Assembly: GCA_016200225.1 (NCBI GenBank)
Contig: JACQFD010000012.1
Location: forward strand, 62,001-126,000
DNA length: 64,000 nucleotides
Direction of reading: 5' to 3'
DNA from: Planctomycetota bacterium
GTDB taxonomy: Bacteria; Planctomycetota; UBA1135; JACQFD01
The position numbers and the translations under genes are program-made. This document shows, one piece after another, positions 45,965-54,496 of the stretch; within the stretch, counting starts at the first letter, position 1; every line of letters starts with the position of its first letter. The notes under the pieces were generated by a model. It had not been told where the DNA came from and ran no database searches. It was given only the letters and a program-made list of their open reading frames with translations.

Positions 45965-46060
45965 CCGAATTCGGGCCGCGCGTATCCGTCCCGAATTTAA
46001 CTTGAACTAAATATACCGCATTATTTATAAATATACAAATCTTTCGATTAAAAGCAAACA

Positions 46061-46441
46061 ATGGCTCAACATGAACTAAAATGGACCCGCCGGACGCGCC
46101 GCGCGCTCGCCGTGCGCAAGGGTCTCCGCGGACAGACGGATCGTCCGCGTCTTTCGGTATTTCGGTCGCTGAAGCACATCAGCGCACAGATCATCGACGA
46201 CGCGAAAGGCCGTACGATCGCGGCGGCGTCCACCGAGGAGAAATCGCTCGCGGGACTGGCCAAGTCGGGCGAGAAGAAAGCTACAAAAAGCCAGATGTCG
46301 CGCATCGTCGGCGAGGCGATCGCCAAGCGCGCGATTGAAAAGAACATTCATAAGGTTGTTTTCGATCGCGGCTCGTTTCGCTATCACGGCCGCATCAAGG
46401 CCCTCGCCGATGCGGCAAGAAAAGCCGGATTGCAATTTTAA
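46061..46441 (+). CDS. rplR: 50S ribosomal protein L18
   Basis: 126 residues. [20 protein letters not shown], the [20 protein letters not shown] block and [20 protein letters not shown] followed by LQF are diagnostic. Binds 5S rRNA with L5. Start preceded by an A-rich leader (AAAAGCAAACA) without SD. Confidence 0.97.
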   Translation: MAQHELKWTRRTRRALAVRKGLRGQTDRPRLSVFRSLKHISAQIIDDAKGRTIAAASTEEKSLAGLAKSGEKKATKSQMSRIVGEAIAKRAIEKNIHKVVFDRGSFRYHGRIKALADAARKAGLQF

Positions 46442-46511
46442 TCCGTCAGACCGAATTGTTATCAATAAACTTTAACGAAATTCCACTACTCTTTAATTAA
46501 CGTTTACGGCA

Positions 46512-47021
46512 TTGGCTCTCCACGTCGAATACCTCGATCACACAGAGGCTGCGTCGCTTCAACTCGATGAAGTCGTAGTCAAAGTGAATCGTTCCGCGGC
46601 CGTCGTGAAAGGCGGCCGCCGTTTCTCGTTTTCCGCTCTCACAGTTGTTGGCAATCGCGACGGAATTGTTGGTTACGGTTTCTCGAAGGCAAAGGAAGTT
46701 CCTTCCGCCGTCGAAAAAAGCAACCGCGACGCCCGCAAGCATCTCGTGCGCGTCCCGCGTCGCAAGACATCCATTCCCCATGAAGTCATGGGTCGTTTTG
46801 GAGCTTCATCTGTAAAGCTAATTCCAGCGGCGCCGGGCACCGGAATCATCGCGGGCAACTGCGTTCGCGCGGTTCTCGAGCTTTCCGGTGTCAAAGATTG
46901 TTTAACAAAATCCTATGGCTCCACCACGGCCGTAAATCTTGTCAAGGCCTGCATCGATGCGATCAGTCAGCTTCGCACGCGCGCCCAACAGGAAGAAACC
47001 CGCGGAGTTAAATTATCATGA
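46512..47021 (+). CDS. rpsE: 30S ribosomal protein S5
   Basis: 169 residues from a TTG start. VKVNRSAAVVKGGRRFSFSA, then VVGNRDGIVGYGFSKAKEVP, APGTGIIAGNCVRAVLELSG and VKDCLTKSYGSTTAVNLVKA are the S5 blocks. The proofreading protein at the mRNA entry. rplO overlaps its stop by 4 bp, leaving no room for rpmD (L30), which lies here in many bacteria. Confidence 0.97.
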   Translation: MALHVEYLDHTEAASLQLDEVVVKVNRSAAVVKGGRRFSFSALTVVGNRDGIVGYGFSKAKEVPSAVEKSNRDARKHLVRVPRRKTSIPHEVMGRFGASSVKLIPAAPGTGIIAGNCVRAVLELSGVKDCLTKSYGSTTAVNLVKACIDAISQLRTRAQQEETRGVKLS

Positions 47022-47629
47022 ACTTAAATACTGTACTGGGTCCGGGAACGAGGTTTCCCGATCGGCGCCGCGTCGGTCGCGGAACAGGTTCGGGTCTCGG
47101 CAAGACTTCCGGCAAAGGACACAAGGGAGCGAAAGCCCGTTCGGGCTGGTCGTCGCGAGCCGCCTACGAAGGCGGTCAAATGCCCCTTTACCGGCGTTTG
47201 CCGAAGAAGGGATTTACCAATTCCGAATTTCGCGAACGTTATACTGTTATTAATGTTCGCGATTTGAATGCATTCGACGAGGACGCGCGCGTCGACCTCG
47301 ATGCGATTCTTGCAAAAGGGTTGACGTCGAAAACGGCCGAAATGTTAAAAGTCCTCGGCGACGGCGAATTGGAAAAAAGACTTCACGTCATCGCGGATCG
47401 CGTGACGCCATCGGCGCGTCTCAAGATCGAAAAAGCGGGCGGCGCTGTCGAAGAGAAGCACAAGCCTGCATACCCGTCGGTCAAGCCAAAGCGGAAGCGC
47501 ATTCCTTCGGCTCCGAAACCGACGCATGCCAAGGCAACGCCTGCGACAAAGGCAAAGAAAGCCGCGGGTGCCGCCGGCGGCGCCGCGAAACCGGCCAAGC
47601 CGACCCACAAGAAAACCGAAGGCAAGTAA
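47018..47629 (+). CDS. rplO: 50S ribosomal protein L15 with long basic tail
   Basis: 203 residues against 144 in E. coli. RRVGRGTGSGLGKTSGKGHK, then RSGWSSRAAYEGGQMPLYRR and LPKKGFTNSEFRERY. The normal ending (SARLKIEKAGGAVE) is followed by about 60 residues of Lys/Ala/Pro repeats (PTHAKATPATKAKKAAGAAG). Start overlaps rpsE by 4 bp. secY follows after 106 nt. Confidence 0.97.
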   Translation: MNLNTVLGPGTRFPDRRRVGRGTGSGLGKTSGKGHKGAKARSGWSSRAAYEGGQMPLYRRLPKKGFTNSEFRERYTVINVRDLNAFDEDARVDLDAILAKGLTSKTAEMLKVLGDGELEKRLHVIADRVTPSARLKIEKAGGAVEEKHKPAYPSVKPKRKRIPSAPKPTHAKATPATKAKKAAGAAGGAAKPAKPTHKKTEGK

Positions 47630-47735
47630 TAACGGCTTTGGGCGTTTCATACCTTTTCGCGCACAAATCGTGAACTAACGTAGGTCCCGCCCAACGGCAT
47701 CGCATTGATGCATTCAAGGCCGAATTCGAAATTCC

Positions 47736-49097
47736 ATGGCAGCAACGACATCGACTCCAAGCGTATCTGTACTCAATCTCATCCGGGTCCCCGAGGTCCG
47801 GAAAAAGATACTGATCACGTGCGGCATATTGTTTATTTACCGGCTCGGCTATTTCATACCGCTTCCGGGACTTGAACTCAGCCGAATCCAGGAAGCCGCG
47901 AAACAGCAGGGATTGAAACAGACGTTTTTCGGAATGATGTCGGCGCTCACAGGATCGAGCGTTTTACAGTTCGACCTCTTTTCGCTCGGCGTCATGCCTT
48001 ACATTTCGGCGTCGATCATTCTTTCACTGCTCGTGAAAGTGGTGCCCGCGCTCGAACAACTCAGCAAGGAGGGGCAGGTCGGCCAGAAGAAAATCAATCA
48101 GTATACACGCTGGTTGACGATTCCGATTTGTATCTTTCAGGCGGTTTTTGTATACACCGGCGTCATTGCCAAAGATTACAGTAATTTTCACCTGCTCCCC
48201 GACGGTCCGAGTCTGACGCACGGCGCCCTCATCGTTCTCGCGCTCACGGCCGGTTCGATGTTCGTCATGTGGCTCGGCGAAATGATACAAGAATACGGCG
48301 TCGGCAACGGAACGTCGATTATTATCATGGCGGGAATTGTTGCAAGACTCCCGCAGTCGTTCCTCGATTTCTTCGAAATGGCGAGCGACCTCGGAAAAGC
48401 GATGTCCTCCGTGCTCGAAGTCATCGCCATGTGGATCGTGGTGGTGCTCGGAATCGTCTTTGTAACAAAAGGCCAAAGGCGCATTCCGATACAAAATCAG
48501 AAGGCCGTTCGCGGCGGACGACTCATGGCGGGCGGACAGTTTCTGCCGTTCCGTTTGAATCAGGCCGGCGTCATGCCGATCATTTTCGCGTCGGCGCTTT
48601 TCCTCGTGCCGTCGTTCATCGGCGCGGCGCTCGACTTGCGCGGCTTCAAAGAGATGTTCGAGAAGTCCGACGGCTTTATTTACATCACGACGTTTTCCGC
48701 GCTCATTTTCTTCTTTTCGTACTTCTGGACATTCTTAATGTTCCAGCCGGCCGACATGGCCACGAATTTGAAGGAACACGGCGCGATCATTCCCGGCATC
48801 CGACCCGGAAAGCGAACGGAAGAATTTCTCGAAGGCGTCGTGGTTCGCATCACGCTCGCGGGCGCGGCCTTCCTTTCGATCATCGCGATCATCCCCGGAT
48901 TTGTTAGAAGCGAGTTCGCTTATAATAGTCAAGTCGCGCAATTCCTCGGCGGTACGAGCGTTCTCATCGTCGTCGGCGTCGCGCTCGATCTCGTCGATAA
49001 GTTGAATGCACAATTAGTCATGCGCGACTATGCCGGATTCTTGAAAGGCCGCGGTTTCGGCGATGCCGGCGCGGGCGGCTGGGCAAAGAAAGTTTAA
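47736..49097 (+). CDS. secY: Preprotein translocase subunit SecY
   Basis: 453 residues with ten membrane helices. RKKILITCGILFIYRLGYFI opens the first helix; SLGVMPYISASIILSLLVKV, GNGTSIIIMAGIVARLPQSF, GQFLPFRLNQAGVMPIIFAS and IPGIRPGKRTEEFLEGVVVR are the conserved loops and plug region. Forms the protein-conducting channel with SecE. adk begins 12 nt after its stop. No SD before its ATG. Confidence 0.98.
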   Translation: MAATTSTPSVSVLNLIRVPEVRKKILITCGILFIYRLGYFIPLPGLELSRIQEAAKQQGLKQTFFGMMSALTGSSVLQFDLFSLGVMPYISASIILSLLVKVVPALEQLSKEGQVGQKKINQYTRWLTIPICIFQAVFVYTGVIAKDYSNFHLLPDGPSLTHGALIVLALTAGSMFVMWLGEMIQEYGVGNGTSIIIMAGIVARLPQSFLDFFEMASDLGKAMSSVLEVIAMWIVVVLGIVFVTKGQRRIPIQNQKAVRGGRLMAGGQFLPFRLNQAGVMPIIFASALFLVPSFIGAALDLRGFKEMFEKSDGFIYITTFSALIFFFSYFWTFLMFQPADMATNLKEHGAIIPGIRPGKRTEEFLEGVVVRITLAGAAFLSIIAIIPGFVRSEFAYNSQVAQFLGGTSVLIVVGVALDLVDKLNAQLVMRDYAGFLKGRGFGDAGAGGWAKKV

Positions 49098-49109
49098 TTA
49101 AGGAAAACC

Positions 49110-49856
49110 GTGGCCGAAGCTCGAGAACGCATTGCTACCCGCGCCGTTTTCCTTGGACCGCCCGGAGCGGGGAAGGGAACGCAGGCGTCGAAGCTTGCAT
49201 CGAGCCGTCAGGCTGCGCACATCGCGACGGGCGAACTCTTTCGCGCGTCGGTTGCCGAAGGAAATGAACTTGGCCGCAAAGTTAAAGAGTATCTTTCCGC
49301 AGGAAAATTGGTCCCCGATGACCTCGTCATCGAACTTGTCGACTGGCGTTTGCGCCGCCCCGATGCCGAGCGCGCCTTCGTTCTCGACGGATTTCCGCGA
49401 ACGGTCAATCAAGCGCAAACGCTCGATCGCTTGCTCGCCGATCGGGGACTTTCACTCGCGTCCGTGGTTCTTTTTGAGATCACGGATGCGGTCCTTGTCG
49501 AGCGAGCTTCCGGGCGACTCATTTGCCGCGGTTGCGGAACACCGTACAATGCTGCATCCGCCCCACCCAAATCTCCCGGGATTTGCGACAAGTGCGGACA
49601 ACCCCTTTATCGCCGCGATGACGACCGCCCCGATGTTGTGTCGGAGCGGTTGCGCGTCTACCGGCAACAGACCGAACCATTGATCGAGTTTTATACTAAT
49701 AAAACAATCTTACATAAACTGAACGCCGATCGCCCGATCGACGTCGTCTCGCGCGAGCTCGACCGCATGTTTCAAAAGAATAGCGGAACAGCGTCCGGGG
49801 CAGTATCGCCTCAAAAGGATGGAAACGAGACGCAACTTCCAAGGACCGACGCGTAA
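49110..49856 (+). CDS. adk: Adenylate kinase (zinc-LID type)
   Basis: 248 residues from GTG with AAGGA just upstream. P-loop FLGPPGAGKGTQASKL, FVLDGFPRTVNQAQ in the core, and a long LID with four cysteines (CRGC ... CDKC), the zinc-binding form. Converts ATP plus AMP to two ADP. Slightly extended at both ends (C-terminal KNSGTASGAVSPQKDGNETQ). secY-adk is the standard order; map, often next, is absent. Confidence 0.97.
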   Translation: MAEARERIATRAVFLGPPGAGKGTQASKLASSRQAAHIATGELFRASVAEGNELGRKVKEYLSAGKLVPDDLVIELVDWRLRRPDAERAFVLDGFPRTVNQAQTLDRLLADRGLSLASVVLFEITDAVLVERASGRLICRGCGTPYNAASAPPKSPGICDKCGQPLYRRDDDRPDVVSERLRVYRQQTEPLIEFYTNKTILHKLNADRPIDVVSRELDRMFQKNSGTASGAVSPQKDGNETQLPRTDA

Positions 49857-49951
49857 CGCCGGCCGATTTTTTATTAAACACCGACTTCCAATACTTAACG
49901 GACTTCGCCGCATTTCAATTCTAACAATTTACCGAATTCAACCCAAATAAC

Positions 49952-50170
49952 ATGGCGAAGACCGAACCCATTGAAGTCGAAGCCATCGTAAAGGAAGCGC
50001 TGCCGAACGCGCGCTTCCGCTGTGTTTTGGACAACGGACACAGCATTCTCGCTCACGTCTCCGGAAAGATGCGCATGCACTTCATTCGCATTCTCCCCGG
50101 AGATCGCGTCAAGCTTCAGATGTCTCCCTATGACCTGACCAAGGGTCGCATCGTCTATCGAGGCAATTGA
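49952..50170 (+). CDS. infA: Translation initiation factor IF-1
   Basis: 72 residues, canonical. [20 protein letters not shown], then [40 protein letters not shown] and VYRGN. OB-fold factor that occupies the A site of the 30S during initiation. Leader AT-rich with no SD. Confidence 0.98.
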   Translation: MAKTEPIEVEAIVKEALPNARFRCVLDNGHSILAHVSGKMRMHFIRILPGDRVKLQMSPYDLTKGRIVYRGN

Positions 50171-50232
50171 TATCGCAGGCTGTTCCAAGCCGCACGACCC
50201 TTTAACTGATCCAATACACCAATTCCATTCGC

Positions 50233-50349
50233 ATGAAAGTCCGAGCCAGCGTCCGTCGCATTTGTGAAAACTGTAAGGTGATTCGCCGACACGGTGTCGT
50301 TCGCGTCATTTGCTCCGATCCCCGGCATAAGCAGCGCCAGGGAAAGTAA
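50233..50349 (+). CDS. rpmJ: 50S ribosomal protein L36
   Basis: 38 residues: [20 protein letters not shown], then [18 protein letters not shown]. Zinc ligands Cys11, Cys14, Cys27 and His32. Located between infA and rpsM as usual. ATG at 50233, no SD. Confidence 0.97.
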   Translation: MKVRASVRRICENCKVIRRHGVVRVICSDPRHKQRQGK

Positions 50350-50395
50350 TCGTCCAATTTAACTACAAAACTTCCTACCAAAACTAACTGTAAAT

Positions 50396-50779
50396 ATGCC
50401 CCGTATCAGTGGCGTCGACATCCCGGCCGACAAACGGCTCGTCATCGCGTTAACCTACATTTACGGCATCGGTGACCGCACGGCGGTGCACATTTGCAAG
50501 GAACTGAATCTGAAGGCCAGTTTGCGCGCGCGCGAGTTGACCGAAGAAGACGCCGCGCGCCTGAATGTTTATATTGAAAAAAACTTTCCCGTTGAAGGCC
50601 AGTTGCGGCGCCAGGTTCAGCAAGCGATCAATCGTTTGAAGGAAGTCGGCAGCTATCGCGGCAGTCGTCATCGCCGAAGTCTCCCCGTGCGCGGACAACG
50701 CACCCGCTCGAACGCGCGCACGCGAAAGGGTCCGCGCAAGACGGTCGCGGGCAAGAAGCAGGTCGCCATCAAGAAATAA
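50396..50779 (+). CDS. rpsM: 30S ribosomal protein S13
   Basis: 127 residues. [39 protein letters not shown] and the C-terminal [20 protein letters not shown] followed by [17 protein letters not shown]. Contacts L5 and the P-site tRNA through the basic tail. A 14-nt duplication spans its stop codon. Confidence 0.98.
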   Translation: MPRISGVDIPADKRLVIALTYIYGIGDRTAVHICKELNLKASLRARELTEEDAARLNVYIEKNFPVEGQLRRQVQQAINRLKEVGSYRGSRHRRSLPVRGQRTRSNARTRKGPRKTVAGKKQVAIKK

Positions 50780-50798
50780 GCCTGAAGAAATAGGGCTG
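50771..50798 (+). repeat. 14-nt tandem repeat spanning the rpsM stop
   Basis: AAGAAATAAGCCTG (50771-50784, containing the TAA stop) and AAGAAATAGGGCTG (50785-50798) match at 12 of 14 positions. The second copy has an in-frame-looking TAG. Confidence 0.8.
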
Positions 50799-50924
50799 AT
50801 TTGTAATATTACAAGCGGACGATCGGCGGCATGAACAGGCCGGCCTTCGAAGCGCAAACCGAACAAAACACTTACTGTATTCATCCGTCAACTCTCCAAT
50901 CCGTCCCAAGTATTTTTTTTAGTA

Positions 50925-51440
50925 ATGACTGAGGAAACCCCAAAAACCCCGAAAGCTGCCGGCGAAGCTCCGGCGGCCGCAGTGTCCACGGAAAGAGCGG
51001 CTGCCGCGGAAAAGACCGCGCCCGCGGAAGGCGGCGCCGAGAAAGGCGCTCCCGAAAAAGCCGACAAAGCTGCAAAGAAGAAAATTAAGAAAAACGTGGC
51101 GAAAGCGATTGTTCACGTTCAATCGACATTTAATAATACGATCATTACCATTGCCGACGCGAATGGCGACACGCTTTGCTGGAGCGCGGCGGGAACGATT
51201 GGTTATAGCGGTTCAAAGAAGAGCACGCCGTTTGCCGCGCAGCGGGCCTCCGAACAGGCGGCCGGCGTCGCGCTGAAATTTGGCGTCAAGGAAGTCGAGG
51301 TCAAAGTCAACGGACCCGGCTCGGGCCGCGAGAGCGCGGTTCGCGCGCTGCAGGCCTCCGGCCTCCGCGTCCTATCCATCGAAGACGTCACACCGCTTCC
51401 GCACAACGGCTGCCGACCGCGCAAGCGCCGTCGCGTCTAA
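50925..51440 (+). CDS. rpsK: 30S ribosomal protein S11 with N-terminal extension
   Basis: 171 residues against 129 in E. coli. The first 45-50 residues are an Ala/Lys/Glu/Pro-rich extension ([20 protein letters not shown]). The S11 core begins [20 protein letters not shown] and continues [20 protein letters not shown], then [20 protein letters not shown] and [18 protein letters not shown]. Platform protein near the mRNA exit. No SD; a T-run precedes the ATG. Confidence 0.97.
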   Translation: MTEETPKTPKAAGEAPAAAVSTERAAAAEKTAPAEGGAEKGAPEKADKAAKKKIKKNVAKAIVHVQSTFNNTIITIADANGDTLCWSAAGTIGYSGSKKSTPFAAQRASEQAAGVALKFGVKEVEVKVNGPGSGRESAVRALQASGLRVLSIEDVTPLPHNGCRPRKRRRV

Positions 51441-51455
51441 TCCGTCGCGTTTAAT
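51428..51455 (+). repeat. 14-nt tandem repeat spanning the rpsK stop
   Basis: CCGTCGCGTCTAAT (51428-51441, containing the TAA) and CCGTCGCGTTTAAT (51442-51455), 13 of 14 identical. Confidence 0.88.
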
Positions 51456-51504
51456 ACTCCGCGAATCCAATCATAATTTAAAAATTATTTAATTATCAAA
51501 ATCC

Positions 51505-52131
51505 ATGAGCCGCTTTTTAGGTAACGTCTGCAAACTCTGCCGCCGCGAAGGCATGAAACTGTTCTTGAAAGGACAGCGTTGTTTTACAAATAAATGCGCC
51601 GTCGAAAAGCGCGACTACCCGCCCGGCGAACATTCGGCGCGCCGTTCGAAAGTTTCCGAATACGGTCTCCGTTTGCGCGAAAAGCAAAAGCTAAAGCGCA
51701 TTTACGGACTCATGGAAACGCAATTTCGATTTGTATTCGAACGCGCCGAGCGCGCGCAGGGAAATACGGGCGAAAACCTGCTCGTGTTGCTTGAGCGTCG
51801 CCTCGACAACGTTTTGTTAGCGGCCGGTTTCGCGCTTTCGCGAAATCAATCGCGACAAATGATTTCGCACGGCCATATTCAAGTCAACGGCCGCCGCGTC
51901 ACCATTCCTTCCTATCTCGTGCGAACCGGAGATGTAATAACTCCGCAGGATCGCGAGCGAACGAAGAAAGTCGTCCGTGACGCCGTCGAGGTCAACCGCA
52001 GTCAGACCGTTCCGGGCTGGCTCGAAGTGGATCGCGACACGCACATCGCAAAGGTTCAAAACCTGCCGCGTCGCGAAGACGTCATGCATCCGATCAAGGA
52101 ACAACTCATCGTCGAGTTGTTATCGAAGTAA
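51505..52131 (+). CDS. rpsD: 30S ribosomal protein S4, zinc form
   Basis: 208 residues. The zinc ligand set Cys9, Cys12, Cys26 and Cys31 is present (CKLC ... CFTNKC). S4 RNA-binding domain: LERRLDNVLLAAGFALSRNQ, SRQMISHGHIQVNGRRVTIP. Nucleates 30S body assembly; in E. coli it represses the alpha operon. 172 nt separate it from rpoA; that spacer shows no gene. Confidence 0.98.
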   Translation: MSRFLGNVCKLCRREGMKLFLKGQRCFTNKCAVEKRDYPPGEHSARRSKVSEYGLRLREKQKLKRIYGLMETQFRFVFERAERAQGNTGENLLVLLERRLDNVLLAAGFALSRNQSRQMISHGHIQVNGRRVTIPSYLVRTGDVITPQDRERTKKVVRDAVEVNRSQTVPGWLEVDRDTHIAKVQNLPRREDVMHPIKEQLIVELLSK

Positions 52132-52303
52132 TATTTATATCAACGGACGAGCTGCGATTCCCGACGCGAAATACATTTGTATTCCCGTCCGCATGCTCGC
52201 CGCCGGAAATGGTAGATTGCGCGATGCAATCATTATCATTTGAATCTAAAGAATAATTCCCCGCATACCACCCAAAACCTAATACAAACTAATTGGCGGA
52301 CCG

Positions 52304-53311
52304 ATGAGAATTCGCTGGCGGAATTTTGAACTTCCAACTCGCGTCGTTCGCGAACACGTCGAGGGCTCCGATACGGAGCGCTATGGACGATTCGTGGCCG
52401 CTCCCTTTCAGCGCGGATATGGCGCGACAATCGGCAACGGCCTTCGCCGCGTATTGTTATCTTCCATTGAGGGGACGGCCGTCACTTCGCTTCGAATCGA
52501 AGGCGTCGTGCACGAGTTTTCGTCGATTCCAGGCGTTTTGGAGGACGTTACAGATGTCGTCCTCAGCGTGAAACGGCTTCGCATTAAATTGCATTCGGAC
52601 GCGACCGCGATTTTAAGAATCTCGAAGCGCGGACCGGGCGCCGTTACGGGCGCGGACGTCCTCACGGATCACAACTCCGAAATCGTAAATCCAAAATTAC
52701 ATATCTGCTCGCTGACCGAGAACGCCGAATTCAACGCCGAGTTGGTCGTCAAGCACGGCCGCGGCTATGTCACGGCCGACGAGGGCCTCGAGGGAGAACA
52801 GGAACTCGGCGTCATTCCGCTCGACGCGATTTACTCGCCCGTTTACCGGGTGAAATACAGCGTCGAGAGCACGCGCGTCGGAGAATTAACAAACTACGAT
52901 AAGTTAATTCTCGAAATCTGGACCGACGGAACCGTTTCGCCGGACATGGCGCTCGTCGAAGCGAGCAAGATTTATCGTAAACACCTGAATCCATTCATAC
53001 AGTATTCGGAAGATCGCGAAAGCGGCCTCGTGGCCGACGAAATTCGCAGCGCCGAAATGATGGTTGGCCAGGAATTGGGCGTGCCCGCGTCGAGCGATCA
53101 TTTCATGCGTTCGGTATCCGAACTCCACCTTTCGTCGCGCGGCCAGGCCGCCCTCGAAGCGGCGGGAATCATTACCGTTGGCGATCTGATCCGTCTCAAC
53201 GAGACGGAACTCACGGCTCGCGGCATCAAAGGATCCACGCTCACCGAAGTTCAAAAGAAGCTTTCGGAAGCCGGCCTTTCCCTTGGAACCGCCGCGCCGC
53301 AGGGTGCGTGA
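52304..53311 (+). CDS. rpoA: DNA-directed RNA polymerase subunit alpha
   Basis: 335 residues. N-terminal dimerisation domain: GRFVAAPFQRGYGATIGNGL followed by RRVLLSSIEGTAVTSLRIEG and VHEFSSIPGVLEDVTDVVL. The C-terminal domain (about 265-325) has LHLSSRGQAALEAAGIITVG, the UP-element/activator contact region. An 8-bp hairpin with one G-U pair (53312-53332) lies directly after the stop. Confidence 0.98.
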   Translation: MRIRWRNFELPTRVVREHVEGSDTERYGRFVAAPFQRGYGATIGNGLRRVLLSSIEGTAVTSLRIEGVVHEFSSIPGVLEDVTDVVLSVKRLRIKLHSDATAILRISKRGPGAVTGADVLTDHNSEIVNPKLHICSLTENAEFNAELVVKHGRGYVTADEGLEGEQELGVIPLDAIYSPVYRVKYSVESTRVGELTNYDKLILEIWTDGTVSPDMALVEASKIYRKHLNPFIQYSEDRESGLVADEIRSAEMMVGQELGVPASSDHFMRSVSELHLSSRGQAALEAAGIITVGDLIRLNETELTARGIKGSTLTEVQKKLSEAGLSLGTAAPQGA

Positions 53312-53379
53312 GCTTGATCTTATAGATCGAGCGAAAATTACAGTTTAATATCAAGATCCATCACATCGTTTAACTAAAA

Positions 53380-53856
53380 ATGCGTCACCAGATCCGAGGC
53401 CGCAAGCTCAGCCGCACCTCCGCCCATAAAACGGCGTTGCGGCGAAACTTATTATCCTCATTGTTCACTTATGAGCGAATTATAACGACTGTCGCCAAGG
53501 CGAAGGAATTTCGCCCGATGGCGGAACGTTACATTTCGCTCGCGCGCGAAAAGAATCTTCACAATATCCGCCTCGCGCTGGCCGCGTTTCCCGGCCGGGC
53601 CGGACGCGCGGTCGTCATGAAGCTTTTTAACGATATCGGCCCCCGCGCGAACGACTCCGCCCGCAAAGGCGGCTACACGCGGATTCTTAAACTCGGAAAA
53701 GCGCGCCTCGGCGACAACGCTCCGCGCGCGATTTTTGAACTCGTCGACCGCAAAGTCGAAGCGGCTCCCGTCGCAGAGACGGAAACCGAAGCGAAAACTG
53801 AAGACGCGGCAGCGGCGCCGAAGAAAACTAGAAAAAAGGCAGCTGCGAAAAGTTAA
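53380..53856 (+). CDS. rplQ: 50S ribosomal protein L17
   Basis: 158 residues. MRHQIRGRKLSRTSAHKTAL, then RRNLLSSLFTYERIITTVAK and AKEFRPMAERYISLAREKN. GRAGRAVVMKLFNDIGPRAN and GGYTRILKLGKARLGDNAP complete the core. A Glu/Ala/Lys-rich tail of about 35 residues (ETEAKTEDAAAAPKKTRKKA) extends it. Last gene of the supercluster; a long terminator follows. Confidence 0.97.
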   Translation: MRHQIRGRKLSRTSAHKTALRRNLLSSLFTYERIITTVAKAKEFRPMAERYISLAREKNLHNIRLALAAFPGRAGRAVVMKLFNDIGPRANDSARKGGYTRILKLGKARLGDNAPRAIFELVDRKVEAAPVAETETEAKTEDAAAAPKKTRKKAAAKS

Positions 53857-53870
53857 TTTAATTCGTTAAC

Positions 53871-53912
53871 TTTAAATAACAGAAGGCGCGGAAGCGCCTT
53901 TTGTTATTTAAG
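53871..53912. terminator. Bidirectional terminator after rplQ
   Basis: A stem of about 16 bp: AAATAACA, a G-U pair, AAGGCGC, tetraloop GGAA, GCGCCTT, TGTTATTT (53874-53909), with weak outer pairs. Flanked by A-rich and T-rich arms, so it can act on either strand. It closes the ribosomal cluster. Confidence 0.93.
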
Positions 53913-54496
53913 GGATGAAATAAAGGGGACGGGTCCAATTTTCGAACAATAGGGTTCGATGAGATAACAATTAAGTCAAAGCGGGCGGCGGGCTCTGCGG
54001 CGCGTCGCAGCGGCGATGCTCCGGCCACGCCCTGTCGCGACCAACCCGCCAGCGTGAACGACACGCTCGACGCGACGGGGCGTCGCCTTCGCCGCCGCTG
54101 TCTAGCGCCACGGACCCGCCGCCCGCCAGTACTAACGATAGCCCTTCGCTAATATATGCGCGGCTGCTCGGCCGTCGCGGCGCGCGCGTGCCCGCGCAAG
54201 CGCGGCCACACCGCGCGTCCCGCGACCGCCTCGCCCCCCGACGCTAATTTTCCTTCTTCTATTATCCCCCCGCTGTGCGCTCGATGGGTTTGGTCGCGGC
54301 GAGTTGCGCAGGCAATTGTAAGAATGGCGACCGCGTCGCGGTCGCCATTCTTACAATTGACGAGCACTGTTCGAGCCGCCGACCCAACCCGTCGAGCGCA
54401 CAACTCGCCGCCCGCGCAGGGCACGCGGCGCGCGCAGCGCCAGCGCGCCGTGCGGCGCCGGAGCGTAAGCGCCATGCGGCGCCAGAGCGAATACAC
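53913..54496. other. 584-nt GC-rich non-coding stretch between rplQ and dnaE
   Basis: No credible gene. Frames crossing it are Arg/Ala-rich artefacts of CG runs. Local inverted repeats include GCGACG-GGG-CGTCGC near 54071-54085 and the large quasi-palindrome at 54275-54401. The composition (long CpG-rich runs, then a short T/C-rich tract at about 54246-54262) differs from flanking genes. A structured RNA is possible, but I could not match tmRNA, RNase P RNA, SRP RNA or 6S RNA signatures on either strand. Confidence 0.5.
54275..54401. repeat. 127-bp quasi-palindrome downstream of dnaE
   Basis: The inner part is a perfect inverted repeat of 23-bp arms (54313-54335 and 54337-54359) around one T. 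The outer part is a 21-bp inverted repeat with two mismatches (54275-54295 and 54381-54401). Both share nearly the same centre (54336-54338). No T-run flanks it, so it is not an ordinary terminator. It lies about 95 nt beyond the dnaE stop. Confidence 0.92.

Noticed and set aside
53913-54496. Possible tmRNA, RNase P RNA, SRP RNA or 6S RNA gene
   Set aside because: I looked on both strands for tRNA-like ends and conserved cores of these RNAs and found none.
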